Notes: a model not told the origin generated them from the letters alone. 64,000 nucleotides of DNA from Lacunisphaera limnophila (GCF_001746835.1 NZ_CP016094.1:3735501-3799500), one strand, 5' to 3'; counted from the first letter of the stretch, positions 10,090 through 20,779 are shown. Program-made: numbers and translations.

Positions 10090-13000
10090 GGGGTCCCCTC
10101 CTCGGCCTTCGCCCAGAGTTCGTCGTAATCCTTGAACAACCCATCGAGTTTCTCGGCGACATCATCGAGGCTCGCTGGAGTATCCTCCAAGCGCCCGTTC
10201 ACCTCGCTCGTTGTATCCTTCAGGAACCGCCGGCAGTCCTCGACCAGGAGGCGCACTTTCTCGATCGTTTTCTCGTCGCTTTGGGCGATCGCCGACAGCA
10301 CAACGCCGAGGCTGGCGTCCGCTTCGGTCGCCTTGGCAGCCTGGAGCAGGTTGTCCTTGATCGGCCCCATCTCGCGCAACCTGACGCGCAAGGACTCATG
10401 GCTGGGCTCCTTCGGCCGGAATACGCCCTCGTCATTGGCGGCCTTGATGATCTCCCGGAGTTGTTCGCCCACTTGCAGGGGTTCGAAATTCTCGCCGAAG
10501 GCACCGATGACCAGTTCGCGCCACTCGAGCAGCCAGCGTTTGCGCTGCTCCGCCAGGGTCTTGATTTTTTTGAGCTCCCGGAGGTGCTCGACGATGGACG
10601 AACTCTGGTCGCGGAATAATTTGAGGTCGGCTTCCTCGCCGAGTTGCCAGTCGGATTTCCGGAGTTGGACGATTGCCTGCGTGAGTCGGACCGCGTTGAC
10701 TGCGTGCGCATCCTGTCCGCCGCCCTGCCGTGCGCCCACCAACTTGAGCAGGAGGGTTTGCATATCCGTACGGGTTTGGTTGGCGACCGACCGCAGGTTG
10801 GTCCAGCCGTCCGGCAGGGTGCTGGGCTGGAAGGCTTCCACCGGGGCAAAAATGGCCGCGAGGTTTTCCGCGTCGGTATTGGCGGAAGCACCGCGCAGGT
10901 TGAGCACCCGCGCGCCGAGCAGCAATGCTTGCGCCAGGGGCACAGCGGCCTCGGGCTTAATTTCGGAACCGTTCCGGCGGTAAAAGGCGGCGGCCTGTGT
11001 TGCTAGGTGTTCGACAAAATTGGCGTAGATGGCCTCGTCCTGCTCGCCGCCGGCATAGCCCCACGACTTCTGGGTGTGATAACGCGCCACGGCGCGCATC
11101 GCGCCGAAAAATTGCAGTGAGCGGTCCCCGTCTTTCAGGTCCGCTTCGGTCGCCGCGACGGCCAGCGCTTCTTCGAGCACGGGATTGGACTGCTGGGCAC
11201 CGGGAAGATAGATCCGCTTGTTCCGAACCGTGACGCGGCGAAGCAACAAGGCCTCCCAATCGAGCCATTCGTGGATCGCGTCATCAAGGAACGAACGCAA
11301 TCGGTTCGCGTCGCCTTGGCCGATCCGACCGGTGGTGCGCCACTCATCCAGCACAGTTCGCCAGGGTCCCTCCGGATCACCCTCCGGTTCCGCGGTGGGG
11401 CGTTGGGTGGGCGGAGTCGGCCCTGAGTCGATCGGCCGTCGTTCCGCTTTGGCGTCCCAGTTAACGGACGGCAACCCGAAGCTCGGGAGAATAAAGGGGG
11501 ACATCGCGGCCGCCTGGCCCACGTTGCGGGGATCCCCGCCCCAGAAATGAGCCACCACCGCGACGCGCCCGGCCGAAGCACCGGCCTTCGCCTTAATGGC
11601 CCTGCCGACATCGACGGCCAGGTGATTCTCGGAAAACTGGTGGAGGCCCGGCGGCGGGAATTCCCCGCGGGCGAAGGACTCGCGGTAAGGAATCAGCGTC
11701 TCCCGGAGCAATTGGTTGATGAGCAGGCGGGGCTCATACTTGAACGTATCGCCCGCGCGCAGGAATTTGCGGGCCAGTTGGTGCACCGCATCCCGGTTGA
11801 ACGGGAACAACAGCCAGTCGCCCCGCGTGGATTTGCCAAAGGCCTCGATGACTTTCCGTTTGTCCTCAGTGAGCATCGCGTTGTGCTCGTCGTAGAAATT
11901 GGGGATCCACTCGGCTTTCCGTTTTTCGTCGGCGCCGGCCGAGGTGTAGGCCTTGCGGAGTTTATCCGCGCCCCAACGGGCGGCGTTGAGATAGCCCCCG
12001 ACGAAATCGGTAAAGCAATTGACCGCTTCGGTTTCGTTCTGGAAGGGTTTGTGTTCGATCTCCCAGGTGGCCTTCGCCCGGGTCATGACACTCTCGGGCA
12101 AACGACCTTCCGTCACGGCCAAGGCGGTGCGCATTGTGCACAACTCCTGCTTACCGTCGTGCTTACCCTCCTTGATCATCGCATCGAGCAAATGCCCTTG
12201 GATGCCGGCCAGGACCGCGAAATCTTCCACCAAGAGGACAAGTTCGCGATCCGCCTTGAAGAGTTTGCGCCGGATTTCCTCGAAGAGTTCCGACAAGGAC
12301 ACGCCCCGGAAATCAACCAATTGGGCCACCGCGCGATCGACGACTTCGTTCAGGAAGCCGACGGCGGCCGCCAGTTGCTTGGGCTGCTTGAGCACGCCCA
12401 GGTAAACGCGGGTCACCTTGGCGGTTTGGGTTTCGAGCAGAACCGGCGCGAGATCCGACTCGAAGAACTGGTTTTGGGGGCCCTGGTCATGGTCCCGACT
12501 GCCGTGCAGGCAGCGGTCGGCGATGCGGGTGAGCACGCCCTTGGTCTTGCCGTCCTGCGCGGCGAAATGCGCCCCCAGTTGCGGGTCCTGCAACAAGGCG
12601 ATCAACCCCTGGTCCGAGCAATGCGCGATCCGCCAATCATCGTCTCGCAGGGGGCGCTTGTCCCGGCGGCGTTGCTCGGCCTCCTGGCCGGCCAGTTTCA
12701 GCGAAACCAGCAAATTTGCCTGGAGGAGCCGGGTCGCTTCCAGCAGCGAAGGCGGGAGTTGCGCTTCCGCGAGTTTGAGGCGTAATGCGCCGTATTCCTT
12801 GTCGGGCAGTTCCTCGAGAATCAGGTCGAGGACCCGGCGCAAGCTGGCGCTCTTGGGGATCCGGACCACATGGCGCGTAGCATGGTCGCTGCGCAGGCGG
12901 AGATTCGCGTGCAGCCACCGGATCAGGTGGGATTTGCCGACGCCCGAGCCGCCGATGACCGGCAGGATCAAGGTCTCGCTCTGGGGATTGGGGGTGAGGA

Positions 13001-13190
13001 ACGCCTTGAGGACGTCGCTTTCGTTGCGCACTTCGCCGGCCGTATTCACGCCATGCAGTTTCCAGAGGATCCGCATGGGCTGATGCACTGCGAGGAAGAC
13101 GGCGTCCTCCGCTACCTCCGCCTCGGTAAAGAGGCAGTCCCGACAGTTTTCCACCGTGGGCCAGAAATCCTTGAGGTCCAATTTAGCCAT
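10086..13190 (-). CDS. dpdH: DpdH, large P-loop ATPase
   Basis: The 1034-residue protein has Walker A GGSGVGKSHLIRW at about residues 80-92 and a Walker B-like ELVLLVEDFAVLAG near 320. The N-terminal 30 residues contain CRDCLFTEAEVAEDAVF, and the ATPase core is followed by a long helical C-terminal half. It matches DpdH in length and in position after dpdG. It is expected to act with the DpdE, DpdF and DpdJ helicases on unmodified foreign DNA, though its own function is not established. It starts two bases after the dpdG stop and overlaps dpdI by 4 bp. Confidence 0.85.
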   Translation of the reverse strand: MAKLDLKDFWPTVENCRDCLFTEAEVAEDAVFLAVHQPMRILWKLHGVNTAGEVRNESDVLKAFLTPNPQSETLILPVIGGSGVGKSHLIRWLHANLRLRSDHATRHVVRIPKSASLRRVLDLILEELPDKEYGALRLKLAEAQLPPSLLEATRLLQANLLVSLKLAGQEAEQRRRDKRPLRDDDWRIAHCSDQGLIALLQDPQLGAHFAAQDGKTKGVLTRIADRCLHGSRDHDQGPQNQFFESDLAPVLLETQTAKVTRVYLGVLKQPKQLAAAVGFLNEVVDRAVAQLVDFRGVSLSELFEEIRRKLFKADRELVLLVEDFAVLAGIQGHLLDAMIKEGKHDGKQELCTMRTALAVTEGRLPESVMTRAKATWEIEHKPFQNETEAVNCFTDFVGGYLNAARWGADKLRKAYTSAGADEKRKAEWIPNFYDEHNAMLTEDKRKVIEAFGKSTRGDWLLFPFNRDAVHQLARKFLRAGDTFKYEPRLLINQLLRETLIPYRESFARGEFPPPGLHQFSENHLAVDVGRAIKAKAGASAGRVAVVAHFWGGDPRNVGQAAAMSPFILPSFGLPSVNWDAKAERRPIDSGPTPPTQRPTAEPEGDPEGPWRTVLDEWRTTGRIGQGDANRLRSFLDDAIHEWLDWEALLLRRVTVRNKRIYLPGAQQSNPVLEEALAVAATEADLKDGDRSLQFFGAMRAVARYHTQKSWGYAGGEQDEAIYANFVEHLATQAAAFYRRNGSEIKPEAAVPLAQALLLGARVLNLRGASANTDAENLAAIFAPVEAFQPSTLPDGWTNLRSVANQTRTDMQTLLLKLVGARQGGGQDAHAVNAVRLTQAIVQLRKSDWQLGEEADLKLFRDQSSSIVEHLRELKKIKTLAEQRKRWLLEWRELVIGAFGENFEPLQVGEQLREIIKAANDEGVFRPKEPSHESLRVRLREMGPIKDNLLQAAKATEADASLGVVLSAIAQSDEKTIEKVRLLVEDCRRFLKDTTSEVNGRLEDTPASLDDVAEKLDGLFKDYDELWAKAEEGTP

Positions 13191-13192
13191 GG

Positions 13193-14137
13193 CTAGGCAT
13201 ACCTCCTATCCTTGGGGTGATAGCTAAAATGGGAGAAGTGCTGCAGCGCTGCCCCATTCCGACCCGTGAGCAATACTCGGGTATCCTCAGGAGCATCGGC
13301 TTTCGGCACGGCCTTCAGCGTGCCTTCCTCGATCAACCGCAAGAGCGCCCGGGTCAGGCTCGTGGACAACTGGTTGTTCGGCGGGGCGACCCAGGCGTCG
13401 GGCCCGGTCTGCTCCCGGAGGCGCGATTCGATTTCCACGCGGTAGGCACCTCCGTCGAGGACCGGGATGGCTTCCGCCAAGGCGGCGACCAGTTCCCGGC
13501 CCGTCAGGGTTGAACCCGACCGGGGGAATACTTCCGGCAAAGATTCCCGGATCGCCACGGTGGGATCCACCACCAGCACCTTGCCGGGATACGAGCCGTT
13601 CCAGGCGAACCCAAACCAGACGGTCCAGGCTTTGAGGGGCGCCCACCGCTCCCTGTTGGTGATAAAGCGAAGGTTTTGCTGGTCATCGCCCAGCAGGTCC
13701 GCCGGCAACTGTTGCATCAGCATTTTTTCCACCTCTTCCCAACCAACAAAGGACATTGAGTAGATATCCTGGGCTAGCAGCCAGCAGACGGCCCGGGTGA
13801 AATCAGCCGCTTTCGCTTTCTCGGTGGCGAAGAGATGCTTGTTGTTCTCCGCCCGAAGCACCAGACGGCGGGTCAAGGTGGCCAACTGCTCGATATTCTT
13901 TTCATCCCGACGGACATCGGGATGGATCGAAATATCCTTGGCGGCGTCCTCTTGGAACAAGCCGAACTCAATCCATGTATTGAGCGTCTGGGTCACCTGC
14001 TTGGGGTCAACGGCGCCGGCGGGCGCACAGAGGCCGAGCACCCTTTCTCGCGCGACGGTTTTCTCGGCCAACAGGAGTTCGTACAGCACGATCAATACGC
14101 TGTGCATCCCATCCGAAGGCCGGTTAAGTAAACTCAT
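13193..14137 (-). CDS. dpdG: DpdG
   Basis: The 314-residue protein begins MSLLNRPSDGMHSVL and shows two winged-helix-like stretches: residues 10-60 (VLIVLYELLLAEKTVARERV) and the C-terminal part (STSLTRALLRLIEEGTLKAV). It may therefore bind DNA or serve as an adaptor. Gene order dpdF-dpdG-dpdH and length agree with DpdG, required for the restriction phenotype in Salmonella. The start overlaps the dpdF stop by 4 bp, which supports this ATG. No enzymatic motif is seen. Confidence 0.8.
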   Translation of the reverse strand: MSLLNRPSDGMHSVLIVLYELLLAEKTVARERVLGLCAPAGAVDPKQVTQTLNTWIEFGLFQEDAAKDISIHPDVRRDEKNIEQLATLTRRLVLRAENNKHLFATEKAKAADFTRAVCWLLAQDIYSMSFVGWEEVEKMLMQQLPADLLGDDQQNLRFITNRERWAPLKAWTVWFGFAWNGSYPGKVLVVDPTVAIRESLPEVFPRSGSTLTGRELVAALAEAIPVLDGGAYRVEIESRLREQTGPDAWVAPPNNQLSTSLTRALLRLIEEGTLKAVPKADAPEDTRVLLTGRNGAALQHFSHFSYHPKDRRYA

Positions 14138-16656
14138 TGCCGCAAAACGTTAAGCAGGGTCTCCAAGCGAATGGCCCCGGGGGTGCCGGCACCTATGTAA
14201 CGGCCCGGATGAAACCGGTCCGCGCAATCTTCCGGTGCAATAATCAGGTGAACCGGGCGACTGAGGGCATAGAGATGCTCCGGGATGGGCGCCGGGGCGT
14301 GCTCCGGCGGCAAAACGGATACCCGTGGCACGGCCAAATACCCTTCAAAAACGGGATCCGGTTCATCAAGGTCGCGCACAATCAGGAAGTTTTCCGGCGT
14401 GGTCTTGGTCATGACATTGAGCGGATTTGGCAATGCGCCCGGCCACATCGTTTCAGTGCGCCACCGGGCCGGCAAGGCAATCTCGCGGATGCCGTTTTTC
14501 GCCAATCGTTTGAGCGATTCCACGAGTCGCGTGAAAAGCTCCCGTTGGGGGGTGTTGGCCGCGTAGGTCACAAACAGATGGTTGGCGGCCCCGGCGGCCA
14601 TCATTTGCTGCAAATTGGCAGAGACTTCGCAGTTCAGCTTCCGGGTTGGGCTCAAGGTAACGTCCTCCGGTCCCTCTCCCACGTGATGGATACCCGCACC
14701 CGGGACCTGGTAGACCTCGCGCAGGATGTCGTCGCGACCCCGGCGTCCGCGCAGCAGGTCTTCCATCCGGGACCAATTCCGGGACGCGCTGCTTCGACTA
14801 TCGCCTCGGTTGGTCTCTACTTGCTGGTCCCAGGCCAGGGCTGTCGTCGGGTTCGATTGCAGGAGGTTCACGGGCACGTAGGCCTCGAGTCTTATCTGCT
14901 CCTCTTGGCGACGCGCCTCGTAGGCCTCGGTTGCCTCGCCGGGCTTTTGGACCGATCCCGGCGGAGACCCGCTTTGGATTTCCAATACGCCCGAGCGCGC
15001 CAGCAAAAGGAGTGTTTTCAGATTCCATTCTCGGTTGCGTTCGCCGTCCCATTTTACCCCGGGGCGCTTGGCGTTGAGGTTAACGTAAGGCCATTGCGGT
15101 GTATCGATCCGCGACGCCCACATGCTCTGCCAGCGTTGGAACCCGATTTCCGCGCCGACGATCTGCGGGGAACTCAGGTTCTTGGCATCAAATACATCCG
15201 CCTCGGTCCAGATCAGCAGCGAAGCACAGGCGTTGCCGTCGCGTCCGCCCCGCCCGACTTCCTGGTAGAATCGATCGACCGTTTCGGGAACGCAGGCGTG
15301 AATGACCGCCCGCACATCCGCCTTATCCATGCCCAGGCCAAACGCTGAGGTGCCGATCATCAGATCGAGTTCATTGGCATTCCAAGCCTGCAAGGTCCGC
15401 GCCCGTTCCAGTGGCCCGCATTCGCCATGCAACATCCCCACCCGTTTCCACGACGCCTGCCGGCACCGCTGGAGCCAGGTTTCCGCTTCCTCCACCCGGG
15501 TCACATAAAGGACCGCCGGACGCGGGGCGTGAAACAAGGCCTCGAGGATGGCCTGGGTGCGCACCACGGCCGAATCGCAGCGCACTTGGCCATAGCGGGG
15601 TTCCTGCCGCAGGTAGACCGCGGACAAGACTTCGAAGTCTTCCGGATCGCCAAAGAATCGCTGGATATCCGCAAAGCTGTCTTCCGTCAAAGTCGCCGTC
15701 ATCAGGAGGGTCCGAAACCGGCGCTCGGGTGGACACACGCGGCGCAGTTTCCGCCAGAGCGCACTCATCGATTGGAACTCGGGGCGGAATGACGTGCCCC
15801 ATTGTCCGATAAGATGCGCTTCATCGACAATGAACGCGCGCAACTGCCCCGAACTCGCCAAACCCTCGAGGGTTTCGGCCAGGCCGGATACAATGCTCTC
15901 CGGGGCGCAGAAAATGACCCGCTGCTGCCCATCCCGCATCCGCTGCCAAATCGTCTTCCGCTCCAACCGACTGAGCCCCGAATGCCAGGCGTCGATCGGG
16001 ATTCCGGCACCCAGTTCGCGGGCCTGCCGGACCTGATCGAAGGCCAGGGCGATGGTCGGCACCACCACGACCGAGGTGCCGCCGGATTCGGCGATACCCA
16101 AGAGCGAGGCGGCCATGCCGACGAGGCTCTTGCCCGCGCCGGTAGGCAGGACGACCAGGCGAATCGCTCCCGGCGGCGACAACATCACGGCCCGGACGGC
16201 TTCCGCCTGGTTCGACGAGAGGTATGCGTTACGACCGAATCGCGTCACCAGGCTGGGATCTGCCGGCACGGTCTGTTTCGTGCGGCGGGGGATTTGCTGT
16301 TCCGCCGCGCTCAATGGGTCGCTGGGCAGCCACTGTGGCTGCCAAGGGGCGGCTTCCAGTTCAAACGTGCCGGAGTCTCCATAGGCCACACAGCCGCATT
16401 TCCGCCACTCGGCCTTGCTCGGCCAGGGAGCAGAGGCTGGCACCGTGAGTTGCGGAATGCCCGCATGATTGGTCGCCTCCCAGCGCAGGACCTGCCGGAT
16501 CAACACCGCCAGGTCGGCCCAACCCAGGTTCGCCGAGGAACCGTTGAGCAACGCCAGGCGCACGCGCTCATAGACAGTATTTTGATACGGCGTGCCGGGC
16601 ATCGTCTCCTTGGGCCATACCTTGAGCCGACGCTTGAGATCCGCGAATTCGCTCAT
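14134..16656 (-). CDS. dpdF: DpdF, RecQ-like DEAH helicase
   Basis: I place the start at the ATG at 16656, which overlaps the dpdE stop (ATGA); the frame is open further upstream but that stretch only mirrors dpdE. The 840-residue product has Walker A VLPTGAGKSLVGMA (about 169-182), Walker B FIVDEAHLIGQWG, motif III LMTATLTE and motif VI EVGRGGRDGNA, in the order and spacing of RecQ helicases. The C-terminal 300 residues are unlike RecQ zinc/HRDC domains and are probably specific to the system. DpdF is one of three helicases in this operon. Confidence 0.88.
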   Translation of the reverse strand: MSEFADLKRRLKVWPKETMPGTPYQNTVYERVRLALLNGSSANLGWADLAVLIRQVLRWEATNHAGIPQLTVPASAPWPSKAEWRKCGCVAYGDSGTFELEAAPWQPQWLPSDPLSAAEQQIPRRTKQTVPADPSLVTRFGRNAYLSSNQAEAVRAVMLSPPGAIRLVVLPTGAGKSLVGMAASLLGIAESGGTSVVVVPTIALAFDQVRQARELGAGIPIDAWHSGLSRLERKTIWQRMRDGQQRVIFCAPESIVSGLAETLEGLASSGQLRAFIVDEAHLIGQWGTSFRPEFQSMSALWRKLRRVCPPERRFRTLLMTATLTEDSFADIQRFFGDPEDFEVLSAVYLRQEPRYGQVRCDSAVVRTQAILEALFHAPRPAVLYVTRVEEAETWLQRCRQASWKRVGMLHGECGPLERARTLQAWNANELDLMIGTSAFGLGMDKADVRAVIHACVPETVDRFYQEVGRGGRDGNACASLLIWTEADVFDAKNLSSPQIVGAEIGFQRWQSMWASRIDTPQWPYVNLNAKRPGVKWDGERNREWNLKTLLLLARSGVLEIQSGSPPGSVQKPGEATEAYEARRQEEQIRLEAYVPVNLLQSNPTTALAWDQQVETNRGDSRSSASRNWSRMEDLLRGRRGRDDILREVYQVPGAGIHHVGEGPEDVTLSPTRKLNCEVSANLQQMMAAGAANHLFVTYAANTPQRELFTRLVESLKRLAKNGIREIALPARWRTETMWPGALPNPLNVMTKTTPENFLIVRDLDEPDPVFEGYLAVPRVSVLPPEHAPAPIPEHLYALSRPVHLIIAPEDCADRFHPGRYIGAGTPGAIRLETLLNVLRQ

Positions 16657-19600
16657 GGTTCGAAAGCGCTGCCGGCTAGAAAAACTGCCCCGGCCGCATC
16701 CAGTCGTAGGCGGGGACGACGGAGTCCCGCGGCGATCTCCGTGACGCGCTTGTTTTCGGTGGCGAGTTCGCGCTGCAACTGGGCCTTTTCCGCGGGGAAC
16801 GTGGCCAGCGCCGCCAACCGACTGGCAATCTGCTCCGTGGCCATGGCCGTCGTTCGCTCGAATTCGGCGTAGGCCGCTTGGGCAAGTTCGTCTAGGTTCC
16901 GGCGACCGCGCAGCGCCTTTTCCGCCGAATCCCGGGCTTCGGCGCAAAGGTCGCTCCAGACGCAGTCACCCAACCGGGCGAGCGCCTTTGGCCATCGGGA
17001 TGGATTGAGATTCTTGTCGGTCCCCCGCACGCATGGCTTGCTCAATTCGGCGATGATTTCCGGGGACGGCTCGGAAAAGTCCTGGCCGATCCAGACAGTC
17101 TCGGAAAAAGGCGGGAGCGCCGCATCGGCCCGCCGACGCAAACTTCTGACGACGACGCCCTGCCGGTCGTCCTGCTCGCTCGCGAGGTCGGCTTCCACCA
17201 CGAAATCAAAACAGAAATACAGCTTAACCTCCGTGGGGGCGAGCGCCGGGCTTTTTCGCCAAAAGGCGAAACAAGTGCCGCGATCGTCACAGCCCAGATA
17301 CCCGTGCAGGCCGTCCACCAAGGGGTGACCGAGGCGGGCCAGTCCCGCGCCGCGATGCAGGGCCGTTTGTCGAACAAAGGCCGCCGGCCGGGTCAATGGC
17401 GGGCTGAAATCGATATGCCGCGCGAGCGGATCGAACGCTCGCCCCATCCACCGCGCGATATCCGCGGCGCTCATCAGGCAGCGATCCCCCTTCGCCGGAT
17501 AGCGAAAATGATAGCGCACGACGGTGTCGTTCCGATCGCGCTCCCCTACCCGTATGAATTGCAGGGCTTCGACCATCCATTCATCAAAGGCGCGGCGGAA
17601 GTCATCGCCCTTCGCATCCACCTGTTCCAACCGGGCCAGCCAGTCCGAACTCAGTTCCGTAGCCGGCAGGTCCAGCGCGTCCAACTCATCCTGGTTTTGA
17701 ATCGCCTTCAACTCCCGGTCGCGGACTCCGCCCGGCGCCTTGAGTTCGTCGGTCCAATGCTGGAGGGTTTCCACCCCTTCCAGGAAGAGCTTGGTCGCCA
17801 CGTTTCGCGTCAGGTCTTCCACCAGATACTGAAGCGAGGCGATTGATTGCCGGAATACATTCCAGCCTTGGTCCAGGCAGGTGACCCAGCCGTCCAAGTA
17901 GGCCGCATCGGCGGTAACCAGCACGAACGATTTAACCGGGTTGCCCACGCCGTAACGGTCCAGCCGCCCCATGCGCTGCTCGACCCGGTTGGGCGCAAAC
18001 GGCAGGTCGAGGTGCAGGATGGCGGAGTTCTTGCCCTGCAGGTTCACGCCTTCCTCGGCCAGGGCATCACACACCAGGATGGCCTCGGGAACCGAATCCC
18101 AGACCTTCCGCCAATCGGACTTCGTCGGATCATGCCTGGCGACCACCCCGGGCATGGCGGCGTGCGCCAATTTGAAGAATTCGTCGCCAAATTCACGGCT
18201 GATCGACATGCAGACCACCCGCAGTTTCTGCGCCCGCATTTGCTGGAGGGCCGTAATCAGTTCCTTCTGGCGGGTTGCCTGTTGATCACGCAAGACCGGC
18301 AGGCGGCCTTCAAACTCCTCGATAATTTCCAGTTCACCGGGAAAATTGGGGGCGGCGCCGAGTTGGCGACTGCGCTCCGCGTCCAGGGGCAACGTGGGGC
18401 GTTTGGCGGCCAAACCCTTCTGGAGGGCGCGGCGGGCAGCAAAGCAGGTGGCGAGGGACTCGATGTCGCTCCACGCGGCCTCGAGGAGAACTTGGTAGAC
18501 TGCCGCAAACACGGCGACCTCGGCAGCGGATTCTCCCGCCATGCCATTGGCAGCTCGCTGCCGCCAAGCTTCGACGAACTTCTCCGCATTCGCGATAACT
18601 CCGCTGTCGCAGGCCAGTCGCACCAGTCCTTGCCTCCCGGGCAACAATCCCTGGAGGCTCTCATTGCGACGATTGCGCAATAAGCGTCGGTGCACGCGAT
18701 ACGTTTCACTCATGTGGGCCCGGATAGCCCGGATCTGCGGTGCCCGGACCTCAAGGGCGCAATCCTGCTCAATACTCGAGCGCAATTCGCCCAGAAGATG
18801 GCTGAGACGAGCGTCGTCCGGAAACATCGCGGAAATCTGCTCGGCCGTTGAGGTCAGGAAGAACGGTTGCTGGTCCTCCGTGAATGCGGCGAAAATATCG
18901 GCCAGTTCCTGCCGCTTGGCGACCCGGCCTTCAAAGGCCGCCCGGTTCTTCAGGTCGTAGACGGCCGGATCGAGCAAATGCAGGAGTGCAAAGAATCCCG
19001 CCTCGTTGCGGCGAATCGGGGTGGCCGAGAGCAGCAGCAGGTTCGGGCAGACCGTCGGCGCCGAGATTTGGCGCACCTTCTCAAAGAGGCCATGTCGTGG
19101 ACTTGACGCCGACTCGGTCCAACCAGTGCCGATCTGGTGGGCCTCGTCGATTATGAGGAAGCTGGGTTGATTGCCCTGCCAGGCGGTAAAGGCCTCAGCG
19201 GATATGATCTCGAGCCGATGGCCGAACTCCGGAGCGAGCAGACACCGAACCCGCATTTCCGACTTCCACTGCTCGATCAGACTCGCGGGAGCGATTATGA
19301 GCACTCGATGATCAGAGGGAAAATCGAGCACGTGTTGGCGCGCGATGATTCCGGCTTCAATCGTTTTCCCCAAGCCGACTTCATCGGCCAATAGATACCG
19401 CTGGACCGGATCGCGGAGCACCCGTCGAACCACTTCGAGTTGGTGAAGCTCCAATTCCACCGGGGCCGAAATCAAAGCATCCATTCCTCCCGTGGCGGCC
19501 CGCTGTTCTACGAAATGGTCGAGCAGTCGATGACGCCTTTCGTGAAAATACGGGGTTTCCGTCACGCGGGCCGCCAGGTGCAGCCAAGGTTCCGGCAGGG

Positions 19601-19937
19601 GCCGGTCCCACCGCACATACACATCGCGCTCTAGCAACCTCGCCTGCTCGCTATTTGGCAACTGCACGAAGATTTCACCGTCGGCCACATGTAACTGGAC
19701 GCGTCCAATCCGCCAGTAACCCGCAGACCGATCATGGTAGTAAACCCTGGTTTGCTCTCCGAGTTGCTTCACCCGGGTTACCTGGGACCAAGGCGCTCGC
19801 ACGGTGGTCCGATCTGCCGCCACCGGGGAATCGAAGTATTCGATGACGACGCTCTCGCGGTTTGAATCGATCAGCTTGCCAATGCCCCACGCGTTATCCT
19901 TGCAGCGAACAAATTTTCCAAGATGTGGGTTAACCAT
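16653..19937 (-). CDS. dpdE: DpdE, SNF2/RapA-like helicase
   Basis: The 1094-residue protein opens with SH3-like beta segments (FVRCKDNAWGIGKLID), as in RapA-type proteins, then has Walker A LLADEVGLGKTIEAGI (about 182-197), Walker B LIIDEAHQIG, LLLSATPIRR, and a C-terminal helicase half with RMGRLDRYGVGNPV. These are SNF2 family motifs. DpdE is known to be needed for Dpd restriction. I chose the ATG at 19937 over a TTG at 19952 because the conserved fold begins there. FolE2 ends 26 bp upstream. Confidence 0.87.
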   Translation of the reverse strand: MVNPHLGKFVRCKDNAWGIGKLIDSNRESVVIEYFDSPVAADRTTVRAPWSQVTRVKQLGEQTRVYYHDRSAGYWRIGRVQLHVADGEIFVQLPNSEQARLLERDVYVRWDRPLPEPWLHLAARVTETPYFHERRHRLLDHFVEQRAATGGMDALISAPVELELHQLEVVRRVLRDPVQRYLLADEVGLGKTIEAGIIARQHVLDFPSDHRVLIIAPASLIEQWKSEMRVRCLLAPEFGHRLEIISAEAFTAWQGNQPSFLIIDEAHQIGTGWTESASSPRHGLFEKVRQISAPTVCPNLLLLSATPIRRNEAGFFALLHLLDPAVYDLKNRAAFEGRVAKRQELADIFAAFTEDQQPFFLTSTAEQISAMFPDDARLSHLLGELRSSIEQDCALEVRAPQIRAIRAHMSETYRVHRRLLRNRRNESLQGLLPGRQGLVRLACDSGVIANAEKFVEAWRQRAANGMAGESAAEVAVFAAVYQVLLEAAWSDIESLATCFAARRALQKGLAAKRPTLPLDAERSRQLGAAPNFPGELEIIEEFEGRLPVLRDQQATRQKELITALQQMRAQKLRVVCMSISREFGDEFFKLAHAAMPGVVARHDPTKSDWRKVWDSVPEAILVCDALAEEGVNLQGKNSAILHLDLPFAPNRVEQRMGRLDRYGVGNPVKSFVLVTADAAYLDGWVTCLDQGWNVFRQSIASLQYLVEDLTRNVATKLFLEGVETLQHWTDELKAPGGVRDRELKAIQNQDELDALDLPATELSSDWLARLEQVDAKGDDFRRAFDEWMVEALQFIRVGERDRNDTVVRYHFRYPAKGDRCLMSAADIARWMGRAFDPLARHIDFSPPLTRPAAFVRQTALHRGAGLARLGHPLVDGLHGYLGCDDRGTCFAFWRKSPALAPTEVKLYFCFDFVVEADLASEQDDRQGVVVRSLRRRADAALPPFSETVWIGQDFSEPSPEIIAELSKPCVRGTDKNLNPSRWPKALARLGDCVWSDLCAEARDSAEKALRGRRNLDELAQAAYAEFERTTAMATEQIASRLAALATFPAEKAQLQRELATENKRVTEIAAGLRRPRLRLDAAGAVFLAGSAFEP

Positions 19938-19963
19938 GGGAAGTCCCGCCAAACGCCGCGACG

Positions 19964-20779
19964 CTACCGCCGGACAGGTGTCTTGCGATCGAAGGTTACC
20001 ACCGCGAAAGCGGAGTGATTGTGTATGCTCTCATGATTGACCGCTCGCACCTCGAACCAGGCGATGCGCTTGTCGGCCTTCAACAAAGCCCCCGCATTAC
20101 GCACCATGTCCTCGACAAACACCGGATTGTCGAAGGCCTGCATCGTCACATGCCGTTCGTCTGAACGCTTGAGCAAGGCGTAGATCGGAGCCGAAGCGGA
20201 TTTTTCCGCCAAGGCGACGAGTTCCTCGATCCAGATGAGTTGCCAGGCTCCTTGCCGGTCGCGCTTCGACCGGACCGTGAAGGTGATCTTCCCGCGTTGG
20301 TTGTGGGCTCCGTAGTCGGAAATCTCCTTCGAGCAAGGACACAGGCTGGTAACCGGGACCTCGACGCGAAGCAGGAAATCGTCCCCATTCCCGTTGGATT
20401 CTGCGATGAAGGCGCAATTGACATCGATGCTGGCGCGGGCGCCAGACACGGGCGCGGTCTTCATGATAAAATAGGGGAATTCCACGACGACGTGGGTCTT
20501 CGCGGCCTCGAGTCGCTCGTGCATGCGCCGGAGCATGGCCGGTATGGTGCGCACAGTGATTTCTCCGTGATGCTCGTTTAGCACCTCGACGAACCGACTC
20601 ATGTGCGTGCCCTTAAAATGGTGGGGCAAATCGACCGATAGGGCGAACGTTCCGACCGTGTGCTGCTCCCGATTATCCCGGTCCAGGACCGTGATCGGAT
20701 ACTTCAAGTCGCTGACTCCGACTTGGTCGATATGGATGCCGCGTTTGTCCCGGGTGCGTTGGACGTCTTTCATAAGCAT
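19964..20779 (-). CDS. folE2: GTP cyclohydrolase IB (FolE2)
   Basis: FolE2 converts GTP to 7,8-dihydroneopterin triphosphate, the first step of folate and of preQ0 synthesis. The 271 residues match the family throughout: VGTFALSVDLPHHFKGTHMS near the start (the conserved HxKGTHMSR region), the metal-ligand motif TSLCPCSKEISDYGAHNQRG near 150, and FVEDMVRNAG near 225. It abuts queE with no gap. With queD, queE and queC it makes the island self-sufficient for preQ0, a common arrangement in dpd clusters. Confidence 0.95.
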   Translation of the reverse strand: MLMKDVQRTRDKRGIHIDQVGVSDLKYPITVLDRDNREQHTVGTFALSVDLPHHFKGTHMSRFVEVLNEHHGEITVRTIPAMLRRMHERLEAAKTHVVVEFPYFIMKTAPVSGARASIDVNCAFIAESNGNGDDFLLRVEVPVTSLCPCSKEISDYGAHNQRGKITFTVRSKRDRQGAWQLIWIEELVALAEKSASAPIYALLKRSDERHVTMQAFDNPVFVEDMVRNAGALLKADKRIAWFEVRAVNHESIHNHSAFAVVTFDRKTPVRR